From Lactuca virosa (lineage: Eukaryota > Streptophyta > Magnoliopsida > Asterales > Asteraceae), in assembly GCA_928212115.1 (NCBI GenBank), contig CAKMRJ010005412.1:254161980-254225979 (forward strand): a stretch of 64,000 bases of DNA. Direction: 5' to 3'. The notes under the pieces are model-generated. The model searched no databases, was not told the DNA's origin, and saw nothing but the letters and a program-made list of their open reading frames with translations. How positions within the stretch are numbered: position 1 is the first letter of the stretch; each line of letters starts with the position of its first letter. Positions 1-11,110 of this stretch are shown here, in pieces. The position numbers were made by a program, and so were the translations under genes.

Positions 1-671
1 TTATAATGACTGACTGATTGACAAATCAAATCAGTCCTGGCTTGCCAAGCACTCACATGTGTCATCGCTAAATCATCGAGGGGCCTACAGATATCGCTTT
101 TATCCCGAAGGTAAATGGAATGGATAAACTTCGACTCATATGCTTGTTCTACTACTTGTTGAATCATACACAAGGCACGTTTTATAACATCGAGTGACCA
201 AATGCGTTTTCGTGTCAATGTAAACCAACTCATAGTAACAACTCATATTCTAGGTTGAAGAATAAGATTTATCGTATCATGATCACTCGTGATAAAATCC
301 ATGAAGTGATTCAAATGGAGAACAAGAGATATTAAAACAAGAGATAAAATCCATTCATGGATTTTATCACGAGTGATCATGAGACGATAATATCTTATAT
401 TCTTAAAACCTAGAGATATGAGTTGTTACTATGAGTTGGTTATACATTGATTGCACGAAACCGTATTGGTAACTCGATGTTATAAAACTGCCTTTGTGTA
501 TGATGCAACAAGTAGTAGAAAAAGCCATATGAGTCGAAGTTTATCCATTCCTTTTTCCTTCGGGATAAAAGCGATATCTGTAGGCCCCTCGATGATTTAG
601 CGATGACACATGTGAGTGCTTGGCCAAGCCAGGACTGATTTGATTTGTTCATCATCAGTCAGTCATCATAA
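1..671. repeat. Large foldback (inverted repeat) element
   Basis: The left arm (about 1-304) and right arm (about 352-671) are near-perfect reverse complements around a spacer of roughly 47 bp. For example, ttataatgactgactg at base 1 matches the reverse complement of the end of the right arm, and gataaaatccat near 291 pairs with atggattttatc near 357. The arms carry small indels. Such a palindrome would extrude or transcribe as a hairpin of more than 300 bp. It looks like a foldback or MITE-like DNA element. The left boundary may lie outside the window, and no target duplication can be checked. The short ORF on the right arm is a by-product of the repeat. Confidence 0.8.
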
Positions 672-1634
672 ATCGAAAATCGGGAACACCAAATAGACAG
701 AGAGAATGATTATAAATCATGTCTCAGTCCATATGATATCTAGAATGGAGGAATATATGATCCCTTATCTAATGGACAAGTCATTGACAAGGTCAGAGTT
801 CGACAGCGGCTTTCAGAGCTACGATTGCCAGTTAGGTTTTGAAGTAATACTCAATAATAGTTTTAGGACTTATCCAGTGGGGAGACTCTTGGATTAATGT
901 CTAAGTCCTAACTATATTTGGTATGTACTTGACCCGACCCAGCATGGTCCATTTGGGTTGCACTTCACCCGGCACATTTATATGGATAGTCTTTTGAGAA
1001 TAGTATATTTATGATTTATATTAATATATTATAGTTCTAATATATTAATATGGATCATATTATTTAATTAGTATTGATCAAGAATTAATTTAGAATTAAT
1101 TAAGTGATCAAAAGAACTAATTAAAGATGGACTCTTATATATATGGAACGGGCCAAGTTCATTTGGTTGGGCTAAGCTTTCATTGGATGGTCCATGGAGC
1201 TTTTAACCCATGGATCCTATGTAAATGAAAGGTCATGGGTATTAGGGTTTACATGGATGTAGCCCTAATCCTCCATAATATATAAAGGGGTCCTTGGCTC
1301 ACAAAATTGGAACAAGTGTGTGAAAATAAGAGTGGGCCGATTTTAGTGTGCATACATATTCTCTCAAGTTCTTCCAAGGTGTTTTGGTGATTTGTGATTC
1401 CATTTGAGGCTTCCACACTATTGGGGCTAAACTCTTAAAGCTTGAAGACATCAAGCTACATCAAAAGGTATGTCATCTAACTAGAACTTTGTAGTATAGG
1501 TGCTTCATAATATGCTAGTTAGGATGAAACCTTGGAATAGTTAATATTTGCATGTATAATAGAGAAAGCATAGATCCAAGGTTTATAGGGTTGCATGTAC
1601 ACCATAGGAGTGTTAGAATGCTCAAAACCCAACA
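672..1634 (+). mobile_element. LTR-like sequence (solo LTR or 3' LTR) inserted in Copia-A RT
   Basis: The sequence is non-coding and AT-rich, and it abruptly interrupts the Copia-A reverse transcriptase at 1634/1635. It ends in ..cccaaca, a typical LTR terminus, and carries a TATA box (tatataaa, 1279-1286) with a plausible transcribed leader after it on the plus strand. The left boundary is unclear because of the foldback at 1-671. It could be a solo LTR, or the 3' LTR of an element lying mostly left of the window. Orientation rests only on the TATA box. Confidence 0.5.
1279..1286 (+). promoter_or_regulatory. TATA box of LTR-like sequence
   Basis: The motif tatataaa is followed by a GC-richer start region. 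It is the best core promoter candidate in this LTR-like stretch. Confidence 0.4.
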
Positions 1635-2021
1635 GATGTAACCGATACAACGCCTTGTCCAAATTGTAGACATGATTAGGAAGCTTTAAGTTAACGAACC
1701 CAGGGGGCTGATCAACGTAGATTTCTTCCTTCACCTTTCCATACAAGAAGGCTGTCTTGACATCCATTTGGTAGACCGTGAAGTTCATGTAAGAAGCATA
1801 TGCAAGGAAGATACGAATAGCCTCCAAGCGAGCCACTGGAGCATAAACCTTAGTATAATCAAGACCCTCGACTTGTCGAAACCCGCGAACCACCAATCTT
1901 GCTTTATTGCGCACTATAACACCAGAATCATCCTGCTTGTTTCGATAGACCCAGCGTGTGTCAAGAGACCTTTTGCCCTTTGTAACTCAACCAATTTCCA
2001 ACCCCGAGCTTTTCAATTGAT
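1635..2021 (-). pseudogene. Copia-A reverse transcriptase, N-terminal fragment
   Basis: This encodes the start of a Ty1/copia RT, which copies element RNA into cDNA. Visible motifs include KARLVVRGFRQVEGLDYTK, the fingers motif YAPVARLEAIRIFLAYA, and VYQMDVKTAFLYGKVKEEIY, which holds the first catalytic aspartate (MDVKTAFL). The frame then reaches PPGFV and KALYRL and stops where the foreign LTR begins. The YVDD box is therefore missing here, presumably left of the window. A frame change near 1915-2020 separates it from the integrase ORF. Family assignment is secure; function is lost. Confidence 0.85.
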
Positions 2022-3425
2022 TTAGCTCTTCATGTTAAAAGCTACCCAGCTGGGCTCATTCAAAGCCATTTCAACATTCTTGGGCTCTATTTGAGAGATA
2101 AAGCAAGAATAGAGACATGTGTTGACATCTCCACTCTGACTTCTGGTTTTAACTCCATCACCCAGCTGACCAATGATGTTTTCGATCGGATGATCACGTT
2201 GAATTCTTGAAGGTATGTCTTGGCTGATATCATTGAGTGAAATAGGAAGAGTGTGAATGTTGAAACCTCCATTATTTGCTGATTGATCCACATTAGATGA
2301 ATCTGCTACAAACTCATTAGCAATTTCTTCAGGAAAGAGTAGTTCCATAAAATTTGAAGTGACAGCGGAAGCATCTCTAGACATGAACTCTCTTTCAATT
2401 GGGGTAAGAGGTGTAGCATCAGCATCAGGAGTACCATTGCGAACTGGAGACTCTGAACTACCAAGTCGGACAGATGCCTCCCCCTCAGGTGGAGCAGAGG
2501 ACTCCCCCTCAAGCGGTACCGTTGGAGGTCTGTAAACAACTTCTTCGTCTTCGTCTTCAGAAACAATCTTCCAACCAGAAGAGGATCCATTTGAACCATC
2601 TGAAGACACATTTAAGGATTTGAAGAGCGATTGGTAATCAAATAACCAGTCAGGACCCACTCGAGCGTCCGTTTCATTCTCCTCCAACCAACGCACGTCA
2701 TAGGATTCGACAATCTGCTTCGTCTTCTTGTTGTAAACCCTATACGCGGTGCGCGCAGCATACCCTACGAAATAACAATCATCGGCTTTGTCATTGAACT
2801 TTGGGTTGGATTCCAAGTGAAGAAGGGTGCAAGGGCAGCCAAATACACGAAAATGACTGACTGAAGGCTTGTGTCCATATAGAATCTCGTATGGTGTTTT
2901 CATCTGAGCTTTGTTGATTACAACACGATTCTGCATGTAGCAAGCAGTGTTAATCGCCTCGGCCCAAAAGAAAACAGGTAACTTGGAATCACAAAGCATT
3001 GTCCTTGCGGCGTCTTTCAATGTTCTATTTCTCCTCTCAGCAACACCATTTTGTTGAGGCATGTGAGTAGAGCTGTATTGATGCACAATCCCCTTTTCTG
3101 CGCAAAAATAATCAAGAACAACATTCTTGAATTCTGTTCCATTGTCAATACGAAGCGCCTTCACCCGGTTGTTGGTTTGGTTCTCAATCATCACAATGAA
3201 CTTCTTTATCAGATCAGCAACCCCAGCTTTGTTGGATAAGAAGAAGACCCACATAAAACGAGAGAAATCATCGATCACAACTAGACAGTACGAACTTCTG
3301 TTGATGCTCAGGATGTTGACCGGACCAAATAAGTCCATATGCAATAATTGGAGCACCTGACTGATTGAGTTAACCTGTTTTGGCAAGTGTGGTTTTCTAT
3401 GATGTTTACCCTGGGCGCATGACAC
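2022..3425 (-). pseudogene. Copia-A integrase and integrase-RT linker
   Basis: Integrase inserts the cDNA into the host genome. The open frame of 467 residues starts inside the HHCC region (CAQGKHHRK). The catalytic D, D and E are all visible: LHMDLFGP near residue 31, RIDNGTEFKN near 95, and PQQNGVAERRNRTL near 130. The core continues through WAEAINTACYMQNR and HKPSVSHFRVFGCP, followed by a Ser/Glu-rich linker of about 200 residues leading to RT. The core is intact, but the frame is disconnected from protease upstream and from RT downstream. The apparent first Met is internal to a polyprotein, not a true start. Confidence 0.9.
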
Positions 3426-4202
3426 ACACTTCTCAAAAGTGATAAAGTCTCTGACAGGTAAGCCTCAGACCATCTCATTCTTTGCAAGACGATTTAGGTT
3501 TTTAGCGTTAGCATGGCCGAGTCGTCGGTACCCACAGCATTGCATTTTGTTCTGAGACCTTTGAAAAGAGGCAAGTGACTTGTTCAGGAATGTTGCTATT
3601 CATATCGATAATGTAAGCATTCCCATCCCGCTTAGATTTGACAAGAATCCACTCTTCCGGGATGACAATGCCTGGCTTGAGAATCATGCACTCTTTGTCG
3701 GTAAAATGGGTAGAATAGCCTTTGTCGCAAATTTGGGAAACACTCAACAAGCTGTGCTTTAACTCAGGAGCAAAGTTGACATTCTCGAAACTTAGCACTC
3801 CATTTGTAACGGTTCCTCTCTGAGTGATCTTGCCACCTTCTCCGCCCGCAAAGGAAACATATCCCCTATTAAAAGATTGAATGTCGCTCAATTGGGAGAT
3901 GTCTCCTGTCATATGCCGGGAACAGCCGCTGTCGACGTACCAAGGACGGACGACATTCCTCCGCAACTGTCCCTGCAAAATGAGCGGGATCATTTAGATT
4001 TGGGAACCCAGGTCATCACTATCATGGGTTGCCTTTTCACTTTGTTTGATTTATCTTTTAAAGTTTTCAATTTTGAATCCTCATTTCTAATCATTTCAGA
4101 GGATGATGATGATTGATTGGAAATTGATTTGGGCATCCAATGATATTCAGGTTTTATAACAGTCTCAGGTGGTTTTGAAATATGTTTCTTATTAGTTTGC
4201 AT
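3426..4202 (-). pseudogene. Copia-A protease and GAG-pre-integrase region
   Basis: This is the aspartic protease that would cut the polyprotein. The motif WYVDSGCSRHMTGD (near 3920-3960) contains the active-site DSG. The following residues (LLSVSQICDKGYSTHF, FSKVSEQNAMLW) match the GAG-pre-integrase segment. A frameshift near 3530 and a TGA at an expected CGA (Arg) codon near 3505 break the HHCC segment before the integrase. The 5' part (3990-4202) is in another frame. Confidence 0.85.
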
Positions 4203-5389
4203 TGAGCCTCCTGATGTTTTTTACCAGAAGTGGTTGAAGATCCAGAACTGCTCTTTGACGAAACCGATTTTGGTGGAGCCTTGTTCGGTTTTGGCAAACT
4301 ATTTGGAGCTTTGTTATGAAAAACCTTTTTATTCTTTTGAAAAACAGCCCTTTTTCTGCTTCGATCATCCTTCCAATCATCATTCCGAGAGCGAGTTCTT
4401 GAGGACTTTTTAATTAAAGACCTTCATCTAGATTCGTTCTCTCCTCTTGGCGACATATAGTTCACAAACATTCTATTTTGACAATTCCTAGATATATATC
4501 CATCAATACCACAATTAAAACAAATCTGGTTATTATTACTGGAACTAGTACTATATTTCTCAGATTTATTTTCTTTGCTGACACCCTTACTCTTCTCACA
4601 AGAACATGTATGAGTAACAGGTTGTGAAATAAGTGAGGGTGCATAAGATGGTGTGACTTGTGGAATTGGTGTGGTTTCATTAGAAGCACAAGCATCAGGA
4701 TTATCAAACAATTCATCAAACATTTCAAAGAAATTAAATTCAATAGGAGCAGATGTGGAAACATCACAAAAAACATTGTCATTTTGAACATCAGAAGCAA
4801 AATATTTTTCATTTGAAATAAAAACATCAGAAACAGATTCTCCAACTTCTTGCTTTGCCTGATCTAAAGATTGATTTGCAGGGGAAGTAGAAACGTTAGT
4901 ATTTTCAACATTAATAAATCCTCCTGAAACAAAACCAGATGGCTTGCCATAAACCATGAATGGTTCGTTGGCAATCTCATCTTTAGACAAGGGTTGATAC
5001 TGATATGTGTGATTATAAGGAGGAGGTACACTATCATATCCTAAACCCTTCTGCTGGTTTTGTTTGAACTGCATGCAATGATCAATCATGTTGGCAACTA
5101 CCTCGCTTGATCCATCAAATTTTCTAAAATCAAAATTTGCAGTATCAAATTGTCTCTTTAATGTATCAAGCTCAGTAGTTAACTCATCATTCAGTCTTTT
5201 GATATAATCATAATTTTCACATTTTTCACTGTATTCTTGCTGAATTCTCTTATAGTCCTTTATTTTTGTTTCTAACTGGGCCTTTAAGGGTTTTTGTCCT
5301 TTTCTAAGTTGATAGCCCTCATATCTAAGATCCTCTACTTCTCTACGTAATAATGCTATTTCGTCATGAAGAAATTTTAACATAATCAT
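4203..5389 (-). pseudogene. Copia-A gag-pol linker with coiled coil and altered zinc knuckle
   Basis: This is a 321-residue open frame (4424-5389) plus a short out-of-frame stretch. The N-terminus is charged and predicted coiled coil (LHDEIALLRREVEDLRYEG and the following 60 residues). The middle is Ser/Pro/Asn-rich. Near its end is CFNCGIDGYISRNC, a CCHC knuckle with Tyr where His is expected. It lies between the main nucleocapsid knuckle and the protease, so it is probably an expanded linker or second nucleic-acid-binding module. I do not know a function for it. Confidence 0.65.
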
Positions 5390-5461
5390 TACATGCCTGA
5401 GAACAAGTAGGTAAACTTACCTCGCGTTTCTTGGGCTCGGAAGTAGAAGATACCATCAGCG

Positions 5462-6906
5462 CAAACTGCAGCTACATCATCTCAGTTTCAGGATCAGCTG
5501 CATCATTCTTCAGGGGAGCATCATCATTGATTTGGGCTAGGTGAGCATTTTCAGGTTTTGAAATATTCAGGGCCTGAATCTGGTCCTCCCAGTCAAATGA
5601 CTGAGCAACCATAGCAGTATCACTACTAGCCACAACACCTCCACGATTTTTTCCTACTGCAACCATCGTTCTGTCATTGTTTAACCTTCGATCCGACTTT
5701 GGGCATTCACGAGCAAAATGACCTGGCTCGCGGCAGTTGAAACATCGCAGCTTTCCCTTATTGAACCCAACCTTCTTATCAGCATTCATCCCCCAGTTAT
5801 TTTTCCCTGTCTTCTTGGCAAACTGCTTCGCCCTGAACACAGCCATAGCAATTTGCCATGTGATATCCATCTCTTCCACATCTTCTGGATGACTCTGATC
5901 CAGATCAGCAAATGACAACTGAGGTCGAAGCTCTCCAGCTACAATGGCATTATAACAATTAACAAGTCCTGTAGCGAGAGCAAGATTTTCATCACTTTCC
6001 TTTGGTTTTGAGGAAGAGGCTACAACTGGCACATTTGGGGAGGGAACAACTTGTGGTGTGACGAATGGCTGGCTTTGAGGGTGAGGCATGGATGACGCAG
6101 CAGTGAAGGTTTGAATTTGAGGTTGTTGAACAGCAAATTCTTGACTTGGAGAAGATATAATTGATGAAAGAGCATTGTTAGAGGAAATCCCGAGATTAGT
6201 AGTCGAATACGAATTCACATGGTTAAGATCTCGCTGCTTATCATTAATATCACAAGCTTTGATGATCGCCATTGTTTCAGCAAGAGTAAGGCGATTCAGA
6301 TCCTTGGTCTTCTTAATCACAGCAAAATTCATGTCCCATGACTTTGGGAGAGCATTCAGTAGCTTCTTGTTTATCTCGGACTTGGTCAAGAAGATCCCAT
6401 GTATGTTCATGTCAGTAGTGAGAGTTGTGAATCATTGCAGCTGTGCCTCCAGGGTTTCTCCGGTAATGTAGTTGAACATGTTGAATTTCTGTCGCAACAT
6501 ATCCTGGCGGCTTTCCTTCATGTCTTCATTTCCTTCATACACTTCAATCAGGGGCTTCCCACAAATCCTTAGCTGAAGTATACTCTCTGAAACCTTGAGC
6601 TATATCAGGAGATAAAGCCATGGTCAGAGTGGCCAAAGCCCTTTCCTGCTCTTCAACTTTCTCAAATTCATCGTCTGTGTAGTTTTCAACAGCTTTGTCA
6701 ATCACTTGTCCTCCAACTGTCATAGTAATTCTGACAGGACCTTTGATGATGCTTCTCCAGACTTTGAAATCTTTCATTTTAATGTACTTTTCAATCCGGT
6801 ATTTCCATTCAGGAAAACCATCTGCAGACATCAGTCTTGGAATACGTGTGGTTGTACCCATGACAGTATCCAGTTCATGAAAATGGGTTTGACTTTGAGA
6901 ATCCAT
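5462..6906 (-). pseudogene. Copia-A gag (capsid/nucleocapsid)
   Basis: Gag forms the virus-like particle and binds element RNA. It starts at ATG 6904-6906 (MDSQSQTHFHELDTVMG). The capsid part has MSADGFPEWKYRIEKYIKMK and ALATLTMALSPDIAQGF, typical of plant copia gag. A frame break lies near 6411-6543. The second part (5472-6410) has LLNALPKSWDM and an intact CCHC knuckle CFNCREPGHFARECP (about 5708-5749). The leader and PBS lie immediately upstream, which supports the start. Function is broken by the frameshift. Confidence 0.85.
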
Positions 6907-6935
6907 CAGAAATTAAAGCAAAATAATATCAGAAA

Positions 6936-7168
6936 TGAGTTTACGGTTGATGTGATTACGGTTGTAAACTGAGTTTACGGTTGATATATTTACGGCCGTA
7001 AACTGAGTTTACGGTCGAATGATTACGGTTAGGGTGTTTACGGTGTAAGTGTTTACGGTTATTGAAGCTTACTTTACGGTCATTGAAGATGCCTTGTTTA
7101 CGGTCCAAGAACACAGCTTACTGTATATGAATGTTCTTGAGTTTACGGCCGTAAACTGGGTTTACGGT
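6936..7168 (-). repeat. TTTACGG motif array in Copia-A untranslated leader
   Basis: About ten copies of tttacgg, two of them as full palindromes of the form tttacggccgtaaac (6989-7003 and 7142-7156), lie between gag ATG and PBS. The same palindrome is repeated in the LTR just upstream of the TATA box (7543-7629). No ORF is present here. Confidence 0.8.
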
Positions 7169-7322
7169 CGGTAGTAAACTCCCAGAAGTTCTTCGAAAAC
7201 GCAATTTTGAAGTAGATTCAAATCCCTTTAACAACGAAAACACCAAAACCAATCTCGAACAGTGAAGAGTATACGTTCAAACGACTGAAAACTTGATTGA
7301 GTCATGCTTTGACACCGGTTTT

Positions 7323-7334
7323 GCTCTGATACCA
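7323..7334 (-). other. Primer binding site of Copia-A (tRNA-Met type)
   Basis: The minus strand reads TGGTATCAGAGC, the complement of the 3' end of plant initiator tRNA-Met. It lies two bases from the LTR end, as expected for minus-strand DNA priming. Confidence 0.85.
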
Positions 7335-7336
7335 AT

Positions 7337-7715
7337 TGTGAGGTCCTAAAACGGATCTTTACCAATGATCAAGCAATCAAACAATCAAGAGCAATCAGAA
7401 TAAGAGTAGAAGAAGAGGATCAATCAAGCTTGCACACGTTTATTGCTGTAAAACGTCTGGTACAACTCGATACAATGAACCGTGAACTCTGTGGCATCAA
7501 CAACCTAACAATGAACTAGACAACCTCTATATATAGTGGACTTGGGCCGCAAACAGGGTTTACGGCCGTAAACAGGGTTTACGACCGTAAACAAATTTAC
7601 GGCCGTAAACTCACCATCTGGCCGTAAACTCACTAACAACCCACTAAATGCACTAAAGACTCAAAATAAACTATTACAATGAAAGCCTAGACCAAACCAT
7701 TAACTGGACCCTTCA
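7337..7715 (-). repeat. Copia-A 5' LTR
   Basis: This region of about 379 bp starts TGTGAGGTCC on the plus strand beside the PBS and ends ..CCTTCA, giving TG..CA termini. It holds a TATA box at 7527-7536 and four CG-rich palindromic motifs upstream of it. The outer boundary (7715) is inferred from the TG/CA rule and from the return of Athila-1 protease sequence, because the partner LTR is outside the window. Confidence 0.75.
7527..7536 (-). promoter_or_regulatory. TATA box of Copia-A LTR with upstream palindromes
   Basis: The minus strand reads CTATATATAG. Upstream on that strand (7543-7629) lie gtttacggccgtaaac (7558-7573), gtttacgaccgtaaac (7577-7592), tttacggccgtaaac (7596-7610) and the half site ggccgtaaac. 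Confidence 0.65.
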
Positions 7716-8265
7716 GCTTTTCCAGATCTTTAAGGTCATGTTCGACATCAAAATCGTCCTCTTTCAGAGTCATGTAACCATCTAACTCATTCGCGTTCTA
7801 TTCTTGTATCTCTTTCTCCATAAACGAATAAAACATATCCACCAAAAAGACCATGTCATCGCTAATCTTTGAATGCTTCATTTCTCGATCAACACCAAAT
7901 GTTATTGCATCTTCTCCAACCCGAAGTGTCAGCTTTGATTCTCTAATGTCCACTAGAGCTCACGTGGTACTAAGAAATGGTCTTCCAAGATTAATAGGGA
8001 CTTGATTTTCCTCCTCCATGTCAAGTACTACGAAATCTTTGGGAAACACAAACTTATCAATCTTAAACAAAAGATCTTCACAAATTCCTCTCGAGAATGT
8101 CACCGTCTTTGGCTAGATGAATGGCCATGCGTATTGGTCTTGGCTCCGGGAGATTCAACTTCTTTTGACATGAATAGGGCATTAAATTCACACTAGCTCT
8201 CGAATCGGCAAGAGCATCACTCATTGCTAGATTCTCTAATTGACAAGGAAGTGTCTAGCTTCGCG
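7716..8265 (-). pseudogene. Athila-1 protease region
   Basis: No long ORF survives, but minus-strand fragments read LADSRASVNLMPYS (near 8170-8210), matching the retropepsin motif of plant Athila/Tat elements (D present, G replaced by R). Later pieces read LGRPFLSTT, ALVDIRESKLTLRVGEDAI and MKHSKISDDMVFLVDMF. Stops occur at several points, including a TGA in the ALVDI region. Function is lost; the family call rests on these motifs in the right order. Confidence 0.7.
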
Positions 8266-10147
8266 AATCTCGCATCTTCTTTAGCAACTTGTTGAGCATT
8301 GCCGTTGAGAAATTTTCGTTTAATATCACATTCGAAGCTTCCTCCATCTTCTTTCGATTTGTGAGAAGATCTTTTAAGAACTTGGCATATTTTGGCATTT
8401 GTGCAACGACTTCAACAAATGGGATGGTTATTTATAGAGCCTTGATGTGTTTCAGAAACTTCTTGTAGTCCTCAGCTTGTTTGTCTTGCTTAGCCTGGCT
8501 CAGATACGGAAGAGGTGGCTGATACGCTTTTCCGGAGGAGTTTTCTTTTCTTCATTTGATGGCCACGTCGTGGACCCGTGGTCACAATTCCGTGGATGCC
8601 GGGCAGTGGCTTTTTCTTAGTTGTTTTCTTCTTCTGACTGTTTCACACTAGATGAATCATTGTTAGTTAGAGGAATTAAAGGGTTTATAATTTTACCACT
8701 CCTTGTTGTTACGGCCTTGACGTGAGCTTTGGGATTGGTCTCCGTGTTGCTTGGAAGTGAGCCCGAAAGACGTTCGTTGAATTTCCTCGAAAGTTTCCCA
8801 ATTTGTTGCTCAAAGTTTCGGATCAAGGCTTGCTGATTTCGAAGGATGACATCAGTATCATCATGTCGTTTTTTAGATGTGGCTGCAAATTGGGAAATCA
8901 TTGCTTCAAAGTCGTTCTTTTTTTCGGGAGCCGGTTGCTCATTTTGATAAAAACCGCGACCTTGTTGCCTATATTTTTCTTCCTTTTCCTTCTTATACTT
9001 ATCATAAGGTAGCCACTATTTCTTAGGTTTTCTCAAATCCTCATCATATCTATCTCCACTCGAATAGCATGCTTAAGCCTTCCGGTTTCCAGTCTCATCT
9101 AAGTCACAATCCTTAGTCAAATGAGGCCCGCTATAATTATCACACCCAACTCGAATTGCATGGATGGATTGATCCATCTTTGTTATTCTCCAGTCTATGG
9201 ACTCTAGCTTTTCCATCACTACCGCTAAGTTCTCATTGGTTCCGCTCAAAGTTCCTTTTCTTCTTGTAAAATCTTCTTGTGGGTTGTGGTATTCGCACAA
9301 ATGTTTTGCAAATTCTTCAATCAACTCCTTGATTGTAGACGGGTCCTTCTTTGTCATTGGCGCTTGAAAGTCAAAGATTTTTCTTGTTGTAACGTTTACC
9401 CCCATAGTAGAAGATAGACACTTCTTGTTGTACATTGAGATCGTGTTGGGGGCAATTTCTTAGCATACCTTTATACCTCTCCCATGCTTTATAAAAAGAC
9501 TCACCATCATTTTGTTGGAATTTTGCTATCTTCTTCTTGCGCTTGGCTATCTTTGAAGGCAGGATATATTGCTAAATGAAAGCATTGCATAGATTCATCC
9601 AAGTTGTGATTGTTCTAGGTGCAAGTGACTTTAGCCAGATTTTAGCCACTCCTGTAAATGTTACTGGTAATATTCTAAGTAACACTGCTTCTCACGTGAC
9701 ATTTGGAACATTGAAGTAATTTGTAATGTCCAATACTTCATCTATGTTCCTAAACGCGTCTTCATGGTCTTTTCCGGAAAATATAATGTCCTTGAGTATC
9801 GTGAGAATGTGTCCCTTGAGCTCAAAGTTGGTTACAGTTGCGATTTCCAGTGGAGCAAGACCTGAACAGTTGTCATTCCGCACCCATTTCTTTTACTCCT
9901 CAATAGTCATATGTGTGATATCCGCCATCTCTTCTACCTCGCTTTTGATGTCTTCTGAATCGTCTTCAGTTTCTGTTTCTAGCTCGTACCCAATTCCTTT
10001 CTTGTCAGGAGTCTTTTCAAAGCTTTCGAATTTGTCGGTTTGAAATGTGTGACTTGATTCGCCGACCTTTTTGTCTTTCTTTTTGTGGAACGCAGATTCG
10101 GGGTCTTCAAGTGGTGGCACTATTGGAAATATTGATCCTCGGTTCAT
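8266..10147 (-). pseudogene. Athila-1 gag remnants
   Basis: There are four open pieces on the minus strand. 9893-10147 (MNRGSIFPIVPPLEDPESAF) is the N-terminus next to the leader. 9692-9883 has LAPLEIATVTNFELKGHI and DHEDAFRNIDEVLDI, a capsid-like segment. 9073-9435 includes a knuckle-like CDNYSGPHLTKDC. 8617-8901 has QQALIRNFEQQIGKLSRKF and GSLPSNTETNPKAHVKAV, the stretch typical of Athila/Tat gag before protease. Frames shift between the pieces. The role would be capsid formation and RNA binding. Confidence 0.75.
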
Positions 10148-10382
10148 ATATATCTAAAACAAAATAGAAAAGAAACACGTAAAATGAATAACAATATATA
10201 AATTGAAAACTGTTTGGACAGTGGCCACGGTCTGGCCGATCGTGACCACGAAGTGGCGAACTAAAAAATAGAAAAAATTAAAACTCGAAAAATAGAATAG
10301 TAAACTAACTTTGTATGCAATAAATTCCACACAAATGATCGATAACAAGTAGTAGAATAAAATTAACTAATTAATGAAACCA

Positions 10383-10401
10383 TTCCCCGCCAACGACACC
10401 A
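10383..10401 (-). other. Primer binding site of Athila-1 (tRNA-Asp type)
   Basis: The minus strand reads TGGTGTCGTTGGCGGGGAA, close to the tRNA-Asp PBS used by Athila/Tat elements, with a few substitutions. It follows the LTR end by about six bases. The 235 bp between it and gag (10148-10382) is leader without other features. Confidence 0.7.
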
Positions 10402-10407
10402 AAAACT

Positions 10408-11110
10408 TGATACACAATTTATATACTAGTTTTTAATTTATAAACCATACTATCGAAGCTAGCTAAATGTGATAGGCAATATACCTAATCGAATAGTAGT
10501 ATAGTAGGGAAGTAGGGTGTCGAACACAATGGAAACGGGAATGATTAAGAGCTAAATTATCTATTTAAAGTTAACTTATTTATAAGCAATTAAATAGGGG
10601 TTTTTCTCTGGTTTTACAAGTCCACATTACTTAAAAGAAATTATTACCAAAAACAAGTTAACTAATAAAAAGCAATCTAAATTAAGTTTTAAAGCAAGAT
10701 ATTAAAGAAAATCCTGTTTAGATGCGATTCACTTTATTCCTATGGTTGATTTCTTGGAAAGTGCAAGCCTACCAAATCATAATGATCATCTAAATTCATA
10801 AGATACAAGCCTACCAAATCATAATGATCATCTAAATTCAATAAAACTCAACAATAAACAGAAACAATAGTTATCATTAACACAAAAGGGTCTTTAACAA
10901 GCTATCATAACAAATAAGCAACTAGAAACAATCCAAGATCCAATCAATCAACACATAGTCATAAAGATGATCTATTCTAAACAGAAGTTAGGGTTTTTAG
11001 CCCATAACTACTGGAATCACACAATCAAAATCGAAGTTCACTTCATGAAACATAATGAAAAACAAAGTAAACAAAGGTTTAGAAGTGTTATTGCCTTAAA
11101 ATCTGGTGGT
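10408..11110 (-). repeat. Athila-1 5' LTR (part, interrupted)
   Basis: It begins TGATACACAATTTATA on the plus strand beside the PBS. It contains gggtgtcgaacacaatgg about 100 bp in, which parallels gggttcgaatccacagag in the Athila-2 LTR. A short direct repeat (taccaaatcataatgatcatctaaattca) occurs at 10768 and 10811. It stops where the Athila-2 LTR begins, so it is incomplete. There is no coding sequence. Confidence 0.6.

Larger units (their letters stand above)
1635..7715 (-). mobile_element. Copia-A: Ty1/copia retrotransposon, 3' part outside the window
   Basis: Read on the minus strand the order is 5' LTR (7715-7337), PBS (7334-7323), leader with repeats, gag, protease, integrase, RT. The order protease-integrase-RT defines Ty1/copia. 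The RT is cut at 1635 by the LTR-like insertion, so the RT remainder, RNase H and 3' LTR must lie left of the window. It is inserted into the protease region of Athila-1 at 7715/7716. All coding parts carry stops or frameshifts. Confidence 0.85.
7716..11110 (-). mobile_element. Athila-1: Ty3/gypsy Athila-like element, gag-protease end
   Basis: The minus strand carries an LTR fragment (11110-10408), tRNA-Asp type PBS (10401-10383), leader, gag and protease. The element is interrupted on the left by Copia-A (7715) and within its LTR by Athila-2 (about 11111). The rest of pol lies beyond Copia-A, outside the window. It is the oldest layer of the nest visible here. Confidence 0.75.

Noticed and set aside
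440..655. 71-residue ORF in the foldback arm
   Set aside because: It is created by the inverted repeat and has no counterpart reading frame in the other arm.
672..1634. Assigning this LTR-like stretch as the 3' LTR of Copia-A
   Set aside because: It interrupts the RT before the YVDD box and shows no similarity to the Copia-A 5' LTR at 7337-7715.
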